From Brevibacterium atlanticum (GTDB lineage: Bacteria > Actinomycetota > Actinomycetes > Actinomycetales > Brevibacteriaceae), in the NCBI RefSeq assembly GCF_011617245.1, contig NZ_CP050152.1, positions 124,001 to 188,000 of the forward strand: a DNA stretch of 64,000 bases. Direction: 5' to 3'. A model generated the notes under the pieces. It was not told where the DNA came from. It ran no database searches and was given only the letters and a program-made list of their open reading frames with translations. Shown piece by piece: positions 1-9,046 of this stretch. The position numbers were made by a program, and so were the translations under genes. Each line of letters begins with the position of its first letter. Positions within the stretch are counted from its first letter, which is position 1.

Positions 1-294
1 GAGGGCGTGCAGCTGTGCCGCGATCTGACGGGCGTGGACGATGGCCTCGGGGTTCTCCGGTGCGACGCGGGTCATTCGTCCGGGCTGCGCGATGACGAGT
101 CCCGCCTGCGCCAAGCGCTGCAGTGCCTCGCGTACCGGGGTTCTGGAGACCCGCAGCCACGCGCCGAGTTCCTGATCGCGGAGCTGCTCGCCCGGAGCGA
201 GCTGGCCGCGGACGATGGCGTCGCGGATCGAGCGGTAGACGTCGTCGCGGAGCAGGGTGCGGTGCGCTGCCGGTGAGTCCGTGGGGATCGGCAT
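1..294 (-). CDS. GntR-family transcriptional regulator (partial, 3' end outside window)
   Basis: The visible 98 codons start at an ATG (292-294) and run off the left edge without a stop. They encode the winged-helix DNA-binding half of a GntR regulator: the helix-turn-helix reads [20 protein letters not shown], followed by the usual wing ([19 protein letters not shown]). The effector-binding half is cut off; the residues after the wing suggest an FCD-type C-terminus, but this cannot be confirmed. It is divergent from the ACC deaminase gene with 125 bases between them. A perfect palindrome lies in that gap, so it is the likely local regulator of the deaminase. Confidence 0.88.
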   Translation of the reverse strand, partial: MPIPTDSPAAHRTLLRDDVYRSIRDAIVRGQLAPGEQLRDQELGAWLRVSRTPVREALQRLAQAGLVIAQPGRMTRVAPENPEAIVHARQIAAQLHAL

Positions 295-344
295 GCTCGG
301 CCCTTTCGTTCGAGTGGTCTTCACTCATTGTAGGCGCGACCGGA

Positions 345-360
345 ATGCAATATATTGCAT
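345..360. promoter_or_regulatory. Perfect 16-bp palindrome, candidate GntR operator
   Basis: ATGCAATATATTGCAT is an exact inverted repeat in an otherwise GC-rich sequence. It sits midway between the divergent GntR gene and the ACC deaminase gene. A further half-site, ATTGCAA, follows immediately at 360-366. Size, symmetry and position are as expected for a GntR dimer site controlling both promoters. Confidence 0.65.
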
Positions 361-419
361 ATTGCAACCGGTGGTCCGCACCGTCGCAAGATCCGCGCCC
401 CAAGAGAACAGAGGACATC

Positions 420-1436
420 ATGGCCATCACCGATTTCGAGCGCTACCCGCTGACTTTCGGGCCGAGCCCCGTGCACACGCTCGATCGACTGAGCGACCAC
501 CTCGGCGGGGCCCGGATCTGGGCCAAGCGCGAGGACGTCAACTCCGGCCTCGCCTTCGGCGGCAACAAGACCCGCAAGCTCGAGTACATCGTCCCCGACA
601 TCCTTGCCTCGGGCGCGGACACCCTCGTCTCGATCGGCGGCTACCAGTCCAACCACACCCGCCAGGTCGCTGCCGTCGCTGCCCACCTCGGACTCAAGGC
701 CCGCCTCGTCCAGGAGCGCTGGGTCGACTGGGAGGACCCCGGCAACGACAAGGTCGGCAATATCGAGCTCTCCCGCATCATGGGCGCCGACGTCCGTCTC
801 GACTCGGCCGGCTTCGACATCGGCATCCGCTCGAGCTGGGAGAACGCCCTGGCCGAGGTCGAAGAGTCAGGCGGCACGCCCTACCCGATTCCCGCCGGGG
901 CCTCCGAACACAAGTTCGGCGGACTCGGCTTCGCGAACTGGGCCTACGAGGTCGCCGAACAGGAGAAGGAACTCGGCGTCTTCTTCGACACCATCGTCGT
1001 GTGCACCGTGACCGGCTCGACCCATGCCGGCATGATCGCCGGATTCGCCGCCCTTGAGGCCGCCGGCGGACCCCAGCGCAACGTCATCGGCATCGACGCC
1101 TCCGCCACGCTCGAGAAGACGCACGCTCAAGTCAAACGGATCGCAAACACCACTGCCGAACTCATCGGTCTCGGCCGCGAGATCACCGATGACGACGTCG
1201 ACATCCGCTCCGGCTGGGAGGGCCCCGCCTACGGCATCCCCGACGAGTCGACCGTGAACGCGATCCGTACCACCGCCCAGCTCGAAGGCGTCATCCTCGA
1301 CCCCGTCTACGAGGGCAAGTCGATGGCCGGACTCATCGATCTCGTCGGAGGCGGCACGATCGGCAAGGATTCGACCGTGCTCTACGCCCACCTCGGCGGG
1401 CAGCTGGCGCTCAACGCCTACTCCTCGATCTTCTGA
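420..1436 (+). CDS. acdS: 1-aminocyclopropane-1-carboxylate deaminase
   Basis: This cytoplasmic PLP enzyme of the tryptophan-synthase-beta fold opens the ring of ACC, the plant ethylene precursor, giving 2-oxobutyrate and ammonia. The product is 338 aa, the family's usual length, and follows the family from end to end ([14 protein letters not shown] at the N-terminus). The PLP lysine is K50 in GGNKTRK. The residues that separate true ACC deaminases from D-cysteine desulfhydrases are present: Tyr297-Glu298 in DPVYEGKSM and Leu325 in YAHLGG. I chose the ATG at 420, which has an AGAGGA ribosome site; a longer in-frame reading upstream would run through the operator. The likely regulator is the divergent GntR gene. 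Many such enzymes occur in soil and cheese actinobacteria; the natural substrate could also be a D-amino acid. Confidence 0.93.
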   Translation: MAITDFERYPLTFGPSPVHTLDRLSDHLGGARIWAKREDVNSGLAFGGNKTRKLEYIVPDILASGADTLVSIGGYQSNHTRQVAAVAAHLGLKARLVQERWVDWEDPGNDKVGNIELSRIMGADVRLDSAGFDIGIRSSWENALAEVEESGGTPYPIPAGASEHKFGGLGFANWAYEVAEQEKELGVFFDTIVVCTVTGSTHAGMIAGFAALEAAGGPQRNVIGIDASATLEKTHAQVKRIANTTAELIGLGREITDDDVDIRSGWEGPAYGIPDESTVNAIRTTAQLEGVILDPVYEGKSMAGLIDLVGGGTIGKDSTVLYAHLGGQLALNAYSSIF

Positions 1437-1501
1437 GCTTTTCGACCTCCTGAACTCCGCGATCGTCTGCGGGCGACGGCGCCGGCTGAGCCTCCCGGCC
1501 G

Positions 1502-1560
1502 CGCCGAGGTGGCTGTGCGGATTCCGTCGGATCGGATTCGGAATCCGCACAACCTCGGCG
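1502..1560. terminator. Long two-part inverted repeat after acdS
   Basis: An outer pair, CGCCGAGGT (1502-1510) and ACCTCGGCG (1552-1560), encloses a perfect 12-bp pair, GTGCGGATTCCG (1515-1526) and CGGAATCCGCAC (1539-1550), around a 12-base loop. There is no T-run. It lies in the 299-base gap between acdS and the aldehyde dehydrogenase gene and most likely ends acdS transcripts or protects their 3' ends. The rest of this gap shows only a possible promoter area and the ribosome site of the next gene. Confidence 0.6.
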
Positions 1561-1735
1561 ATGGTGTCCCGAGCGATCGGAGACTGATGATTCCCCCAGG
1601 TTCCGGCACTTGTTGCGCAGGTCACGGATTGATAGCGTGTGAGGCAGGCATACGCAATCCGTCGATTTCGGCGGCGAACAGGTATGCGATTGCCTAACCG
1701 GCGCCAACAGGCGCCCGAAGTCGAAGGAGTCTGGA

Positions 1736-3130
1736 ATGAGCAACGTAGGCAGTGCCGCAGGCGGCTACCGTGTCGAGAACCCGGCCACCGGTGAAGTCGT
1801 CGAGAAGTTCGACAATGCGACCGACGAGGAGATCCAGCAGGTCCTCGGCTCCGCGCACGAGGGATACCTGAGCTGGCGCGAGAAGACCATCGAAGAGCGT
1901 GCGGCCATCGTCAACAAGGTCGCCGCACTGTTCGGTGAGCGCAAGTCCGAACTCGCCGAGATCATCGCCGAGGAGATGGGCAAGCCCACCGCCGAGGGCG
2001 AGGAAGAGGCCGAGTTCTGCGAAGCCATCTTCAACTACTACGCCGACAACGGACCGAAGTTCGCCGCCGACGAGCCCATCGAGTCGATGTCCGGAGGCAA
2101 GGCCTTCATCCAGCGCCGCCCCGTCGGCGCGCTGCTGGGCATCATGCCCTGGAACTTCCCCTACTACCAGGTCGCCCGCTTCGCGGCTCCGAACCTCGTG
2201 CTCGGCAACACGATCATCCTCAAGCACGCGGAGATCTGCCCCCGCTCCTCGGCGAAGATCGCCGAACTCATGAAGGAAGCCGGCATCCCCGAGGGCGTGT
2301 ACACCAACATCTACGCCACCCACGAGCAGATCGAGACGATCATCGCCGACGACCGCGTCGAGGGCGTGTCCCTGACCGGCTCCGAGCGCGCCGGATCGGC
2401 CGTGGCCGCGACCGCCGGCAAGTATCTGAAGAAGGCCGTGCTCGAGCTCGGCGGCTCCGATCCCTACATCATCCTCGACACCGATGACCTCAACGAGGCC
2501 GTCGACACCGCCTGGGGCACCCGCCTGTACAACACCGGCCAGGTCTGCAACGCGAACAAGCGGATGATCGTCATGGACGACATCTACGACGACTTCGTGT
2601 CCGGCCTGACCGAACGGGCGAAGTCGTGGGAGAAGGGCACCCCCGCCGAGGCTGGGGACGGCAAATACTCGCCCCTGTCCTCCCGCTCGGCCGCCGAGAA
2701 TCTGCGCAAGCAGCTCGACCGCGCCGTCGAGCAGGGTGCGACGCTCGTCGGCGGCGAACTCGCCGCCGACGGTTCGGCCTACGTCTCGCCGGCCGTGCTC
2801 ACCGGGGTCACCTCTGACATGGACGCCTTCCGCGAGGAGCTCTTCGGTCCCGTGGCCACCGTGTACAAGGTGACCAGTGACGATGAGGCACTGGCGCTGG
2901 CCAATGATTCGCGCTTCGGCCTCGGTGGTGCTGTGTTCTCCAAGGACGAGGAGCGGGCTGCGAAGCTCGCTCAGCGCCTCGACGTCGGCATGTCCAACGT
3001 CAACACCCCGGCCGGTGAAGGCGCGGAGATCCCGTTCGGCGGAACCAAGCGCTCGGGCTTCGGCCGCGAGCTCGGCCCCTACGGCATGGACGAGTTCGTC
3101 AACAAGCGGATGTACTACGTGGCCGACTGA
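1736..3130 (+). CDS. NAD(P)-dependent aldehyde dehydrogenase, succinate-semialdehyde dehydrogenase type
   Basis: This is a 464-aa member of the aldehyde dehydrogenase superfamily. It oxidises an aldehyde to the acid through a covalent thioester on cysteine. The catalytic Cys271 is in NTGQVCNANKR and the general base Glu237 is in LELGGSDPYI. The cofactor-binding PWNFPYYQ and the C-terminal PFGGTKRSGFGRELG are intact. The LELGGSDP and VCNANKR variants are those of the short GabD1-type succinate-semialdehyde dehydrogenases, so a role in GABA or related amine breakdown is likely; the true substrate is not shown. The ATG follows an AAGGAG ribosome site. It stands alone, convergent with the DUF402 gene. 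Confidence 0.9.
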   Translation: MSNVGSAAGGYRVENPATGEVVEKFDNATDEEIQQVLGSAHEGYLSWREKTIEERAAIVNKVAALFGERKSELAEIIAEEMGKPTAEGEEEAEFCEAIFNYYADNGPKFAADEPIESMSGGKAFIQRRPVGALLGIMPWNFPYYQVARFAAPNLVLGNTIILKHAEICPRSSAKIAELMKEAGIPEGVYTNIYATHEQIETIIADDRVEGVSLTGSERAGSAVAATAGKYLKKAVLELGGSDPYIILDTDDLNEAVDTAWGTRLYNTGQVCNANKRMIVMDDIYDDFVSGLTERAKSWEKGTPAEAGDGKYSPLSSRSAAENLRKQLDRAVEQGATLVGGELAADGSAYVSPAVLTGVTSDMDAFREELFGPVATVYKVTSDDEALALANDSRFGLGGAVFSKDEERAAKLAQRLDVGMSNVNTPAGEGAEIPFGGTKRSGFGRELGPYGMDEFVNKRMYYVAD

Positions 3131-3175
3131 GGCTGCGGCTGAGGGCTGGTGAAGCCGGCCCTCGCCGAGACAGCT

Positions 3176-3232
3176 GTGGAGCGTCGAGACAACGGTGTGC
3201 GCACCGGGGTTTCGGCGCTCCACCGTTGTTTC
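3176..3232. terminator. Interleaved inverted repeats between convergent genes
   Basis: Two arms pair with two later arms in the order A-B-A'-B'. A (3176-3190, GTGGAGCGTCGAGAC) pairs with A' (3209-3223) and B (3186-3197, GAGACAACGGTG) pairs with B' (3221-3232), allowing G-U pairs. A small local hairpin, CGGTG TGCG CACCG, sits between them. The two stems cannot form at once because the arms overlap. The position between convergent genes points to a bidirectional terminator; the topology is unusual. Confidence 0.5.
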
Positions 3233-3268
3233 GGCACTTGGCGCCACGGCGCAAGCAGGCCGCGGCGC

Positions 3269-3976
3269 TCAGCTCTCGAAGTCCCAGCTCGCCGCGGCGG
3301 GCAGCTGCGGCACAGGCCAGGTGGGGTCCGGGCGGAAGTCCGAATAGTCGGAGTCGAAGGGGAAGCGCCAGGCTTCGATGTCCTCGAGCGCTGAATCGGC
3401 GGCCGCGCGGATGCGAGCGACCTTCTCATCAGAGAACATCCCAGCCTCACGGGCGAACTCGAGCTCGTCCTCATCCTTGAGCTGGTACCGACCCTGCGCA
3501 TCGACGACGATGTCGAGGACGTGGTCGGCGGTGCGGATGCCGCGGTCGAAGCGGGTGAAGGGATCCTCGAGATTGACGTAGTACGAGTCGCGGCGGCCCG
3601 AGGGTGTTTCGAAGAACCACACTGAGTAGTCCGTGCCCGGTTGGAACACGGCGACGATTCCCGGACCCTGCCATTCTTTGACGCCCTGGGCCCGGGGTGC
3701 GCCGAACCGGTCCGGCCCGTCAGCGGTGCGGATGCCAGCACCGTCGGCAAGCACGTGATGGAGCATGCGGGTTCCCGATTCGAGCCACACCGCGAGATGG
3801 CGTTCATCGTCGGCGATGACGGTGACCGGACGCTGATCGTACAGTCCGGGATGAGCCGGGTTCGTGTAGGTCCACAGGATCTGGTCGCCTCGGCGCCAGC
3901 GCCGTTGCTCTGATTCCTCCCGGCTCCCTGTTTCGTCCGAATCCACTGCTTCGCCCGAACTCTCTGTTCTGCACAT
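3269..3976 (-). CDS. DUF402 domain-containing protein
   Basis: The product is about 235 aa with a disordered, acidic N-terminus of about 25 residues. The rest fits the DUF402 beta-barrel family (FomD/YgaC-like); members with known activity are nucleotide diphosphatases or phosphatases acting on small phosphorylated compounds. The diagnostic stretch is the conserved YYVNLEDPF, then an acidic segment ending in LDIVVDAQGRYQLKDEDEL, where aspartate and glutamate residues bind metal. I took the ATG at 3976; a GTG at 4012 in the same frame would add 12 residues, and neither has a convincing ribosome site. It is divergent from the GntR gene that follows. The physiological substrate is unknown. Confidence 0.8.
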   Translation of the reverse strand: MCRTESSGEAVDSDETGSREESEQRRWRRGDQILWTYTNPAHPGLYDQRPVTVIADDERHLAVWLESGTRMLHHVLADGAGIRTADGPDRFGAPRAQGVKEWQGPGIVAVFQPGTDYSVWFFETPSGRRDSYYVNLEDPFTRFDRGIRTADHVLDIVVDAQGRYQLKDEDELEFAREAGMFSDEKVARIRAAADSALEDIEAWRFPFDSDYSDFRPDPTWPVPQLPAAASWDFES

Positions 3977-4041
3977 GCCTCGATTGTCCCGGATTCCGAC
4001 GTGAGTTGACACTCACACCGTGACCTGAGCTACAGTGCAAT

Positions 4042-4052
4042 CTGTCTGACAG
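4042..4052. promoter_or_regulatory. Candidate GntR (FadR-type) operator
   Basis: CTGTCTGACAG is an 11-bp palindrome around a central base, followed eight bases later by another GACAG half-site. The GTC-n-GAC core is the pattern bound by FadR-type GntR proteins. It lies 65 bases before the ATG of the GntR gene at 4117, which fits autoregulation and control of the permease downstream. Confidence 0.55.
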
Positions 4053-4116
4053 CTTGACAGGTTTCTGTGGCGGGCTGTGTGACGATCAACGACCGGATCG
4101 AGTTGGAGGAGCGGAC

Positions 4117-4818
4117 ATGAGCCCCGACCGCGACGCTGTTCCCACTGCCGTCGAACGCCTGTCCGCGGGCGAGGGAGTGGTGCGCAGGCTCCGCGCTGAA
4201 ATCACCGACGGCACGTTCCCGGTGGGAGAACGACTGCCTTCCGAGGCCAAGCTCGCAGACCGCTATGCCGTGAGCCGCCCGGTCATCCGTGAGGCCCTGC
4301 GCTCCCTGGCCACGCTCGGGCTGACCGAGACGAAGACCGGCAGCGGCACGTACGTCATCGCCATCGCCCCGGAGACCGGCCTCCACCTCGGCGACTATTC
4401 CTCCCGCGATCTCCACGAAGCCCGACCGCACATCGAGGTGCCCGCCGCCGAACTCGCGGCGACCCGCCGCACCGAGGCCGACCTCGATCGTCTCCACGCC
4501 CTGTTGAAGTCGATGAGTGCCGAACCGAGCCCGCGCGGCTGGGTCGAGCTCGACGGCGAACTCCACATCGCCATCGCCCGGGCCAGCGGAAACCGGGTGT
4601 TCGAAGGCGTCATCGCCGAGCTCCGCGGAGCGCTCACCGCGCAGTCCGAGCTGCTCAACCTCACCGCCAGCCGGCAACCGGACTCCGAGATCGAACATGC
4701 GGAGATCGTCCGCGCGATCGAGGCCGGGGACGCGGAGCGCGCCCGCGAGGCGATGGCCGATCACCTTGCGAAGGTCGCGATCGCCGTCACCGGTCTCGCG
4801 GCCCAGCCGAGCGGTTGA
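4117..4818 (+). CDS. GntR-family (FadR/FCD subgroup) transcriptional regulator
   Basis: This 233-aa DNA-binding protein has an N-terminal winged helix (LPSEAKLADRYAVSRPVIREAL, about residues 40-61) and a C-terminal alpha-helical FCD ligand domain. The latter keeps the metal/ligand residues of the family (ELDGELHIAIARASGN and the later HAEIVRAI and DHL histidines). The start at 4117 follows a GGAGGA ribosome site. It is in the same direction as the amino acid permease 69 bases downstream and probably controls it in response to an amino acid or organic acid. A palindrome just upstream is the candidate binding site. Confidence 0.88.
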   Translation: MSPDRDAVPTAVERLSAGEGVVRRLRAEITDGTFPVGERLPSEAKLADRYAVSRPVIREALRSLATLGLTETKTGSGTYVIAIAPETGLHLGDYSSRDLHEARPHIEVPAAELAATRRTEADLDRLHALLKSMSAEPSPRGWVELDGELHIAIARASGNRVFEGVIAELRGALTAQSELLNLTASRQPDSEIEHAEIVRAIEAGDAERAREAMADHLAKVAIAVTGLAAQPSG

Positions 4819-4887
4819 CCTCCCCCGCCGAGCGGCTGACTCACTGCACTCACCACGACCATCTGTACTCAACGAATCAGGACACCT

Positions 4888-6354
4888 ATGACTGACCCGA
4901 CCATCGAGACCGACCCGGGGACCACCTCGGCGGCGGAATCACACCTGACCAGGGAAGACTCCGGCTATCAGAAGAACCTGGCGCCGCGCCAGGTGCAGAT
5001 GATCGCGATCGGCGGGGCCATCGGCACCGGCCTCTTCCTCGGTGCTGGCGGACGACTCCACGAGGCGGGGCCCTCGATCGTGCTCTCCTACGCGGTGTGC
5101 GGATTCTTCGCCTTCCTCATCCTCCGCGCGCTCGGCGAACTCGTCCTCCACCGCCCGACGACGGGGTCGTTCGTCTCCTACGCCCGCGAGTTCTTCGGCG
5201 AGAAGGCCGCGTTCATCTCCGGCTGGTTCTACTGGCTGGTGTGGGCGACGACGGCGATCGTCGACATCACCGCGGCCGCACTCTACATGGGCTTCTTCGG
5301 CCGGTACGTCGCCTGGATCGCCGACGTTCCGCAGTGGACGTGGGCACTCATCGCGCTCGTCCTGGTGCTCGGACTCAATGTCATCTCGGTCAAGGTCTTC
5401 GGCGAACTCGAGTTCTGGTTCGCGCTCATCAAGGTCGCCGCCCTCGTCGCGTTCCTCATCGTCGGTCTCGGTTTCCTCATCTTCGGCACCCCCGTCGCCG
5501 GACACGATCCGGGATTCTCCATGATCCTCGACAACGGCGGCATCTTCCCCAACGGAGCGCTGCCGGCGATCATCCTCATGCAGGGCGTCGTCTTCGCCTA
5601 CGCCTCGATCGAGTTCGTCGGCACTGCGGCCGGGGAGACCGAGCACCCCGAGAAAGTGATGCCCAAGGCCATCAACTCGGTGATCCTGCGCATCGCGATC
5701 TTCTACGTCGGCTCGCTCACCCTGCTCGCACTCCTCCTGCCCTTCACCGCCTATGCCGACGGCGAGAGCCCGTTCGTCACCTTCTTCTCCTTCATCGGGA
5801 TCAAGGGTGCCGACACCGCGATGAACCTCGTCGTCCTCACCGCAGCCCTGTCCTCGCTCAATGCCGGGCTCTACACGACCGGCCGCATCCTGCGGTCGAT
5901 GTCGGTGGCCGGATCCGCCCCGCGGTTCGCACAGCGGATGAACCGCAACGGCGTTCCCTACGGCGGGATCGTCATCACCGCCGTCGTCGCCCTCCTCGGT
6001 GTGCCGCTCAACTACCTGCTGCCGACCGATGCGTTCGAGATCGTCCTCAGCATCTCCTCGGTGGGCATCATCCTCACCTGGGGAATGATCGTGCTGTGCC
6101 AGATGCGGCTGAAACGCTGGGCCGATAGGGGTCGGCTGGAGCGCCCGTCGTTCCGAATGATCGGTGCGCCGTACTCCGGATATGCCACCCTGCTGTTCCT
6201 CGCCGTCATCCTCGTCATGGTCTTCGCCGACTCCCCGGCGACGCTGGTCGTGACGATCGTCGCCTCGGTGTGCATGGTCATCGGCTGGTTCGCCTGCCGG
6301 AAGCGGATCCGAGCCATCGCCGAGGCGGGGGAGCAGGTCGAATTCGAGATGTGA
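4888..6354 (+). CDS. ansP: Amino acid permease, L-asparagine/GABA permease type (APC superfamily)
   Basis: The product is 488 aa with about 12 transmembrane helices and short polar termini, matching the bacterial amino acid transporter family of AnsP, GabP and CycA. The first helix carries the substrate-binding signature ([20 protein letters not shown]), and the second holds the family's [19 protein letters not shown] stretch. These transporters take up one amino acid with protons across the cytoplasmic membrane. Closest overall resemblance is to actinobacterial L-asparagine permeases, but GABA, aromatic or cyclic amino acids remain possible, so the symbol is provisional. It follows a GntR regulator in the same direction. 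Confidence 0.85.
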   Translation: MTDPTIETDPGTTSAAESHLTREDSGYQKNLAPRQVQMIAIGGAIGTGLFLGAGGRLHEAGPSIVLSYAVCGFFAFLILRALGELVLHRPTTGSFVSYAREFFGEKAAFISGWFYWLVWATTAIVDITAAALYMGFFGRYVAWIADVPQWTWALIALVLVLGLNVISVKVFGELEFWFALIKVAALVAFLIVGLGFLIFGTPVAGHDPGFSMILDNGGIFPNGALPAIILMQGVVFAYASIEFVGTAAGETEHPEKVMPKAINSVILRIAIFYVGSLTLLALLLPFTAYADGESPFVTFFSFIGIKGADTAMNLVVLTAALSSLNAGLYTTGRILRSMSVAGSAPRFAQRMNRNGVPYGGIVITAVVALLGVPLNYLLPTDAFEIVLSISSVGIILTWGMIVLCQMRLKRWADRGRLERPSFRMIGAPYSGYATLLFLAVILVMVFADSPATLVVTIVASVCMVIGWFACRKRIRAIAEAGEQVEFEM

Positions 6355-6497
6355 ACGGGCCGGCTCAACCGTGAGCAGCTCACCGCATTCGCGGGCCCGG
6401 CGAGTGAGGTTCGTCGGAACCTCGACACCCACCTCGGCGCCCGATAGCGTCTGTGGCGTCCCTGACCGCTGAGCGAACCCACGAATGAGGCAGGCAG

Positions 6498-7727
6498 ATG
6501 CCCAGAACGCTCGTTCTCGGCCTGTGCGCCGGGTACTTCCTCGTCCTCCTCGATGTGACGGTGGTCAATGTCGCACTGCCGCAGATCAACGCCGACCTCC
6601 AGGCCGGTCAGGCGGGGATGGCCGGGGTCGTCAACGCCTATACCCTCATCCTGGCGGTGCTGCTGCTCCCGTTCGGGGTGATCGGGGATCGGTGGGGCCA
6701 CCGCCGGGTCGTGGTGCTCGGGTTCCTCTGCTTCTTCCTCGGATCCCTGGCCTGCTCGCTGTCGCCGGCGATCGGACTGCTCATCGCCTCGCGGGCCCTC
6801 CAGGGTGTGGGAGCGGCCGCGAGCATGGCTGGGACCCTTGCGATGCTCTCCGAATCAGCGGTCGACGACCGTGAGCGGAACACACTCGTCGGACTCTGGG
6901 CGGCCCTGGGCGGGATCGCCCTGCCGCTGGGCCCGCTGCTGGGAGGGCTGCTCGTCGAACTCGGCAACTGGAGAGCGGTCTTCTGGCTCAACCTGCCGAT
7001 CATCATTGTGGCGCTCGTGCCGATATTCGCCCATCACCCGGCAACGCCGGGGCCGCACCCGAACAGCAGCGGCGCGGCCCGTGAGACCGGGCGGTCCGAG
7101 TCCTCGCAGCCGTCGCGCACCAGGCTCGGCCTCGCCTGCCTCGTCGCGGGTCTGCTGAACTTCTGCATCCTCGGCTCCCTGTTCCTCCTCACCCAGTACT
7201 TCCAGGACGTTCGTGGTCTGAGTCCGTTCCAGGCCGGATTGGCCACACTTCCAGCGCTGGTGCCGCTGCCGTTCTTCGGCGCGCTGTCCGGTAAGATCAG
7301 CGACCGCCTCGGCGTGTGGAAGACCAGCGCGCTGGGACTCATCGTGGGCGGATCGGGTCTCGGGCTGACGGGTCTGACGGTCTCCGGGCCGAGCCTGTGG
7401 GGGCTGTCGCTCGCTCTGGTCGTCTGGGCGATCGGCGTCGGGATCCTCATGCCCGCGATCGTGGCAGCGGCCATGCACGCCCTGCCGCAGAGACCGGGAT
7501 TCGCCTCGGGCGCGGGAAGCACCGCACGCAATCTCGGAGGGGCCGCCGGCGTAGCGGCCTTCGCCGCCCTGCATCGAGTCGACACCGGTGTCCTGATGCC
7601 AGCGGCGGGTGTCGCCATGGTCGCCGCCGCGCTGCTCTGCCTCAGCGTGCAGCGGGGGAGGACTCGGGTGCTGACCGTCCCCTCGCACTCGCGATCACCT
7701 CTGTCGGACTCAGACCGGAGTCCGTGA
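6498..7727 (+). CDS. MFS transporter, drug:H+ antiporter (DHA2-like)
   Basis: This 409-aa integral membrane protein begins with LDVTVVNVALPQI, the motif D1 of multidrug exporters. It has the loop 2-3 motif GDRWGHRRVV and a helix-5 motif C-like stretch (GPLLGGLLVELGNWR). The predicted topology is 12 helices with a polar, Ser/Pro-rich central loop near residues 180-205, shorter than the 14-helix QacA type. It probably exports a hydrophobic compound. Its last 86 bases overlap the end of the convergent MarR gene, so transcripts of the two genes are antisense to each other. A local MarR or TetR protein may control it. Confidence 0.85.
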   Translation: MPRTLVLGLCAGYFLVLLDVTVVNVALPQINADLQAGQAGMAGVVNAYTLILAVLLLPFGVIGDRWGHRRVVVLGFLCFFLGSLACSLSPAIGLLIASRALQGVGAAASMAGTLAMLSESAVDDRERNTLVGLWAALGGIALPLGPLLGGLLVELGNWRAVFWLNLPIIIVALVPIFAHHPATPGPHPNSSGAARETGRSESSQPSRTRLGLACLVAGLLNFCILGSLFLLTQYFQDVRGLSPFQAGLATLPALVPLPFFGALSGKISDRLGVWKTSALGLIVGGSGLGLTGLTVSGPSLWGLSLALVVWAIGVGILMPAIVAAAMHALPQRPGFASGAGSTARNLGGAAGVAAFAALHRVDTGVLMPAAGVAMVAAALLCLSVQRGRTRVLTVPSHSRSPLSDSDRSP

Positions 7728-8088
7728 ACCAGCGGTCGGCCGCCTTCTCGGCGATGCCTTCGGCCTGATCGACGAGGTGGTGTCCGCTGTCGGTGAGGAC
7801 GAACTCACCGGACTCCCGGCGGGAGAGCCAGCCGAGTTTGACGAGAGGGGCGCTGGAGCGGATGGTCTGTGACCGGGGCTCACCCATCACCTCGGCGAGA
7901 TCCTCTCGGGTCAGTCCCTGTGGGTGTGCACCGATGACGCGCAACCGGCGGAGGTCGGTGAAGCTGAGCCCCACACGCGAGAGCGCGGCGCCGATCGCGG
8001 TGTCGAGGGAACTCGCGACCGCAGCGAGGGCCAGTGCGGCCCTGAGGCTCGAATCGGCGTTGGAGCCGACAGGCGATTCATCGCTCAT
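7642..8088 (-). CDS. MarR-type winged-helix regulator
   Basis: The product is 148 aa. A central winged helix (SFTDLRRLRVIGAHPQGLTREDLAEVM, then the recognition helix and wing ending SRRESGEFVLTDSG) and flanking helices match the MarR fold. The start at 8088 is decided by translation coupling: its ATG overlaps the TGA of the DUF6204 gene as ATGA. It is the last gene of a three-gene block (TetR, DUF6204, MarR). Its 3' end overlaps the 3' end of the MFS exporter on the other strand. Confidence 0.8.
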   Translation of the reverse strand: MSDESPVGSNADSSLRAALALAAVASSLDTAIGAALSRVGLSFTDLRRLRVIGAHPQGLTREDLAEVMGEPRSQTIRSSAPLVKLGWLSRRESGEFVLTDSGHHLVDQAEGIAEKAADRWFTDSGLSPTEVIASARGRSAPESSPAAR

Positions 8089-8426
8089 GTCCGTGACCTC
8101 GGGCGCACCTTGAATTCTTCGACGCATACAGCGGACACGCCCTTCGTTCTGCCGCTCAGACCGCGCGCGGCGAGGTCGGCGGCAGAGAGCTCCTCGGCTC
8201 GGATGTTCGCCAGCGTTTCAGCGTCATCGCGGTCCGCCTCATCGCTGGTGATCAGGTAGCGGTGCTGATAGTGCACGAGCTCAGGCGTGTAGAGGAACGT
8301 TCCCTCGCGGGGGAAGCTCGCGGAGAGCATGTCGTGATCGTCCTGTGCTGCACGGAGGCTGCGGCGCTGTTCCTCGTCGAGTTCGGCGAAGCGGCCGCGA
8401 ACGGTGATGCGGAAATTCCAAGTCAT
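8085..8426 (-). CDS. DUF6204 family protein
   Basis: This is a 113-aa soluble protein of unknown function. The opening, FRITVRGRFAELDEEQRRSLRAA, and the FPREGTFLYTPEL segment match the actinobacterial DUF6204 family. These are small proteins often found beside TetR regulators; no activity is established. Both ends overlap neighbours as ATGA (start 8426 with the TetR stop, stop 8085 with the MarR start), so the three genes are almost certainly translated together. Confidence 0.8.
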   Translation of the reverse strand: MTWNFRITVRGRFAELDEEQRRSLRAAQDDHDMLSASFPREGTFLYTPELVHYQHRYLITSDEADRDDAETLANIRAEELSAADLAARGLSGRTKGVSAVCVEEFKVRPRSRT

Positions 8427-9046
8427 TGTGGGGCCTCCTCGGCTCGGGTGGCGTGGTCGAACAGGGCGATGATCTCGTTCGCCTCAATGCTGCTGTGGGT
8501 GGGTACGGCTGTGTCGAGGACGGAGCGCAGCGACAGGGCCATCGTGATCGGGTCGAAGTCGCGCATCTCGCCGCGACGCTGTCCGTCCTCGAAGAGGGCG
8601 ACGAGATCGGCGACGGAGTCAGCGGAACGCTCGCCATACGACGGTGCCGCGGCGGCGGATCTGCTGAGGTAACCCACAGCAGCGATGATGGCCGCGGCTC
8701 GAGTCGGTTCGCGCCGGCAGTAGTCGATGTGCGTGGAGATATAGGCCGCGAGCCGGTCATTCGCCGACCCTGGCGAGCTGAGCGCCCGGCCGAGTTCGGG
8801 GCCGAGGTCCTCGACGACGAACTGCACGACTGCGGCCGCGAGCTCGTCCTTATCGGAGAAATTCCCGTGGACCGCACCTCGGCTGAACCCGGCGTTCTCC
8901 GCGACCGCGATGAGAGAGGTGGCGCGCACCCCGTGGTCGGCGAAGAGCGTCGCCGCCGATTCGATGAGACGCCGGCGGGTGAGTTCCTGGCTCTCTCGAC
9001 GCGTCAGCCGAGGCGTGGGGGATTCGATCATAAAATCAGAATACAT
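8423..9046 (-). CDS. TetR-family transcriptional regulator
   Basis: The 207-aa protein has an N-terminal helix-turn-helix (TRRRLIESAATLFADHGV, then TSLIAVAENAGFSRGAVHGNFSDKDEL), the classic TetR pattern, and a helical ligand-binding C-terminus. The ATG at 9046 has an AGGA ribosome site seven bases away and is preferred over the internal ATG at 9031. Two palindromes, one overlapping the start codon, suggest tight autoregulation. It is divergent from the AMP-ligase/ketosynthase/dehydrogenase operon and is the obvious candidate regulator of that operon. Confidence 0.88.
   Translation of the reverse strand: MYSDFMIESPTPRLTRRESQELTRRRLIESAATLFADHGVRATSLIAVAENAGFSRGAVHGNFSDKDELAAAVVQFVVEDLGPELGRALSSPGSANDRLAAYISTHIDYCRREPTRAAAIIAAVGYLSRSAAAAPSYGERSADSVADLVALFEDGQRRGEMRDFDPITMALSLRSVLDTAVPTHSSIEANEIIALFDHATRAEEAPQ

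Noticed and set aside
420..1436. D-cysteine desulfhydrase as the function of the acdS-like gene
   Set aside because: The residues at the discriminating positions (Glu298, Leu325) are those of ACC deaminases.
1694..3247. 517-codon open frame on the minus strand opposite the aldehyde dehydrogenase gene
   Set aside because: It mirrors a well-supported gene in a high-GC sequence, has no family resemblance and runs through the convergent hairpin region. Long antisense frames of this kind occur opposite most genes here.
4939..6432. 497-codon open frame opposite the amino acid permease gene
   Set aside because: The translation is almost all Asp, Glu, Arg and His, the signature of an antisense reading of membrane-protein codons. 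No ribosome site or family match.
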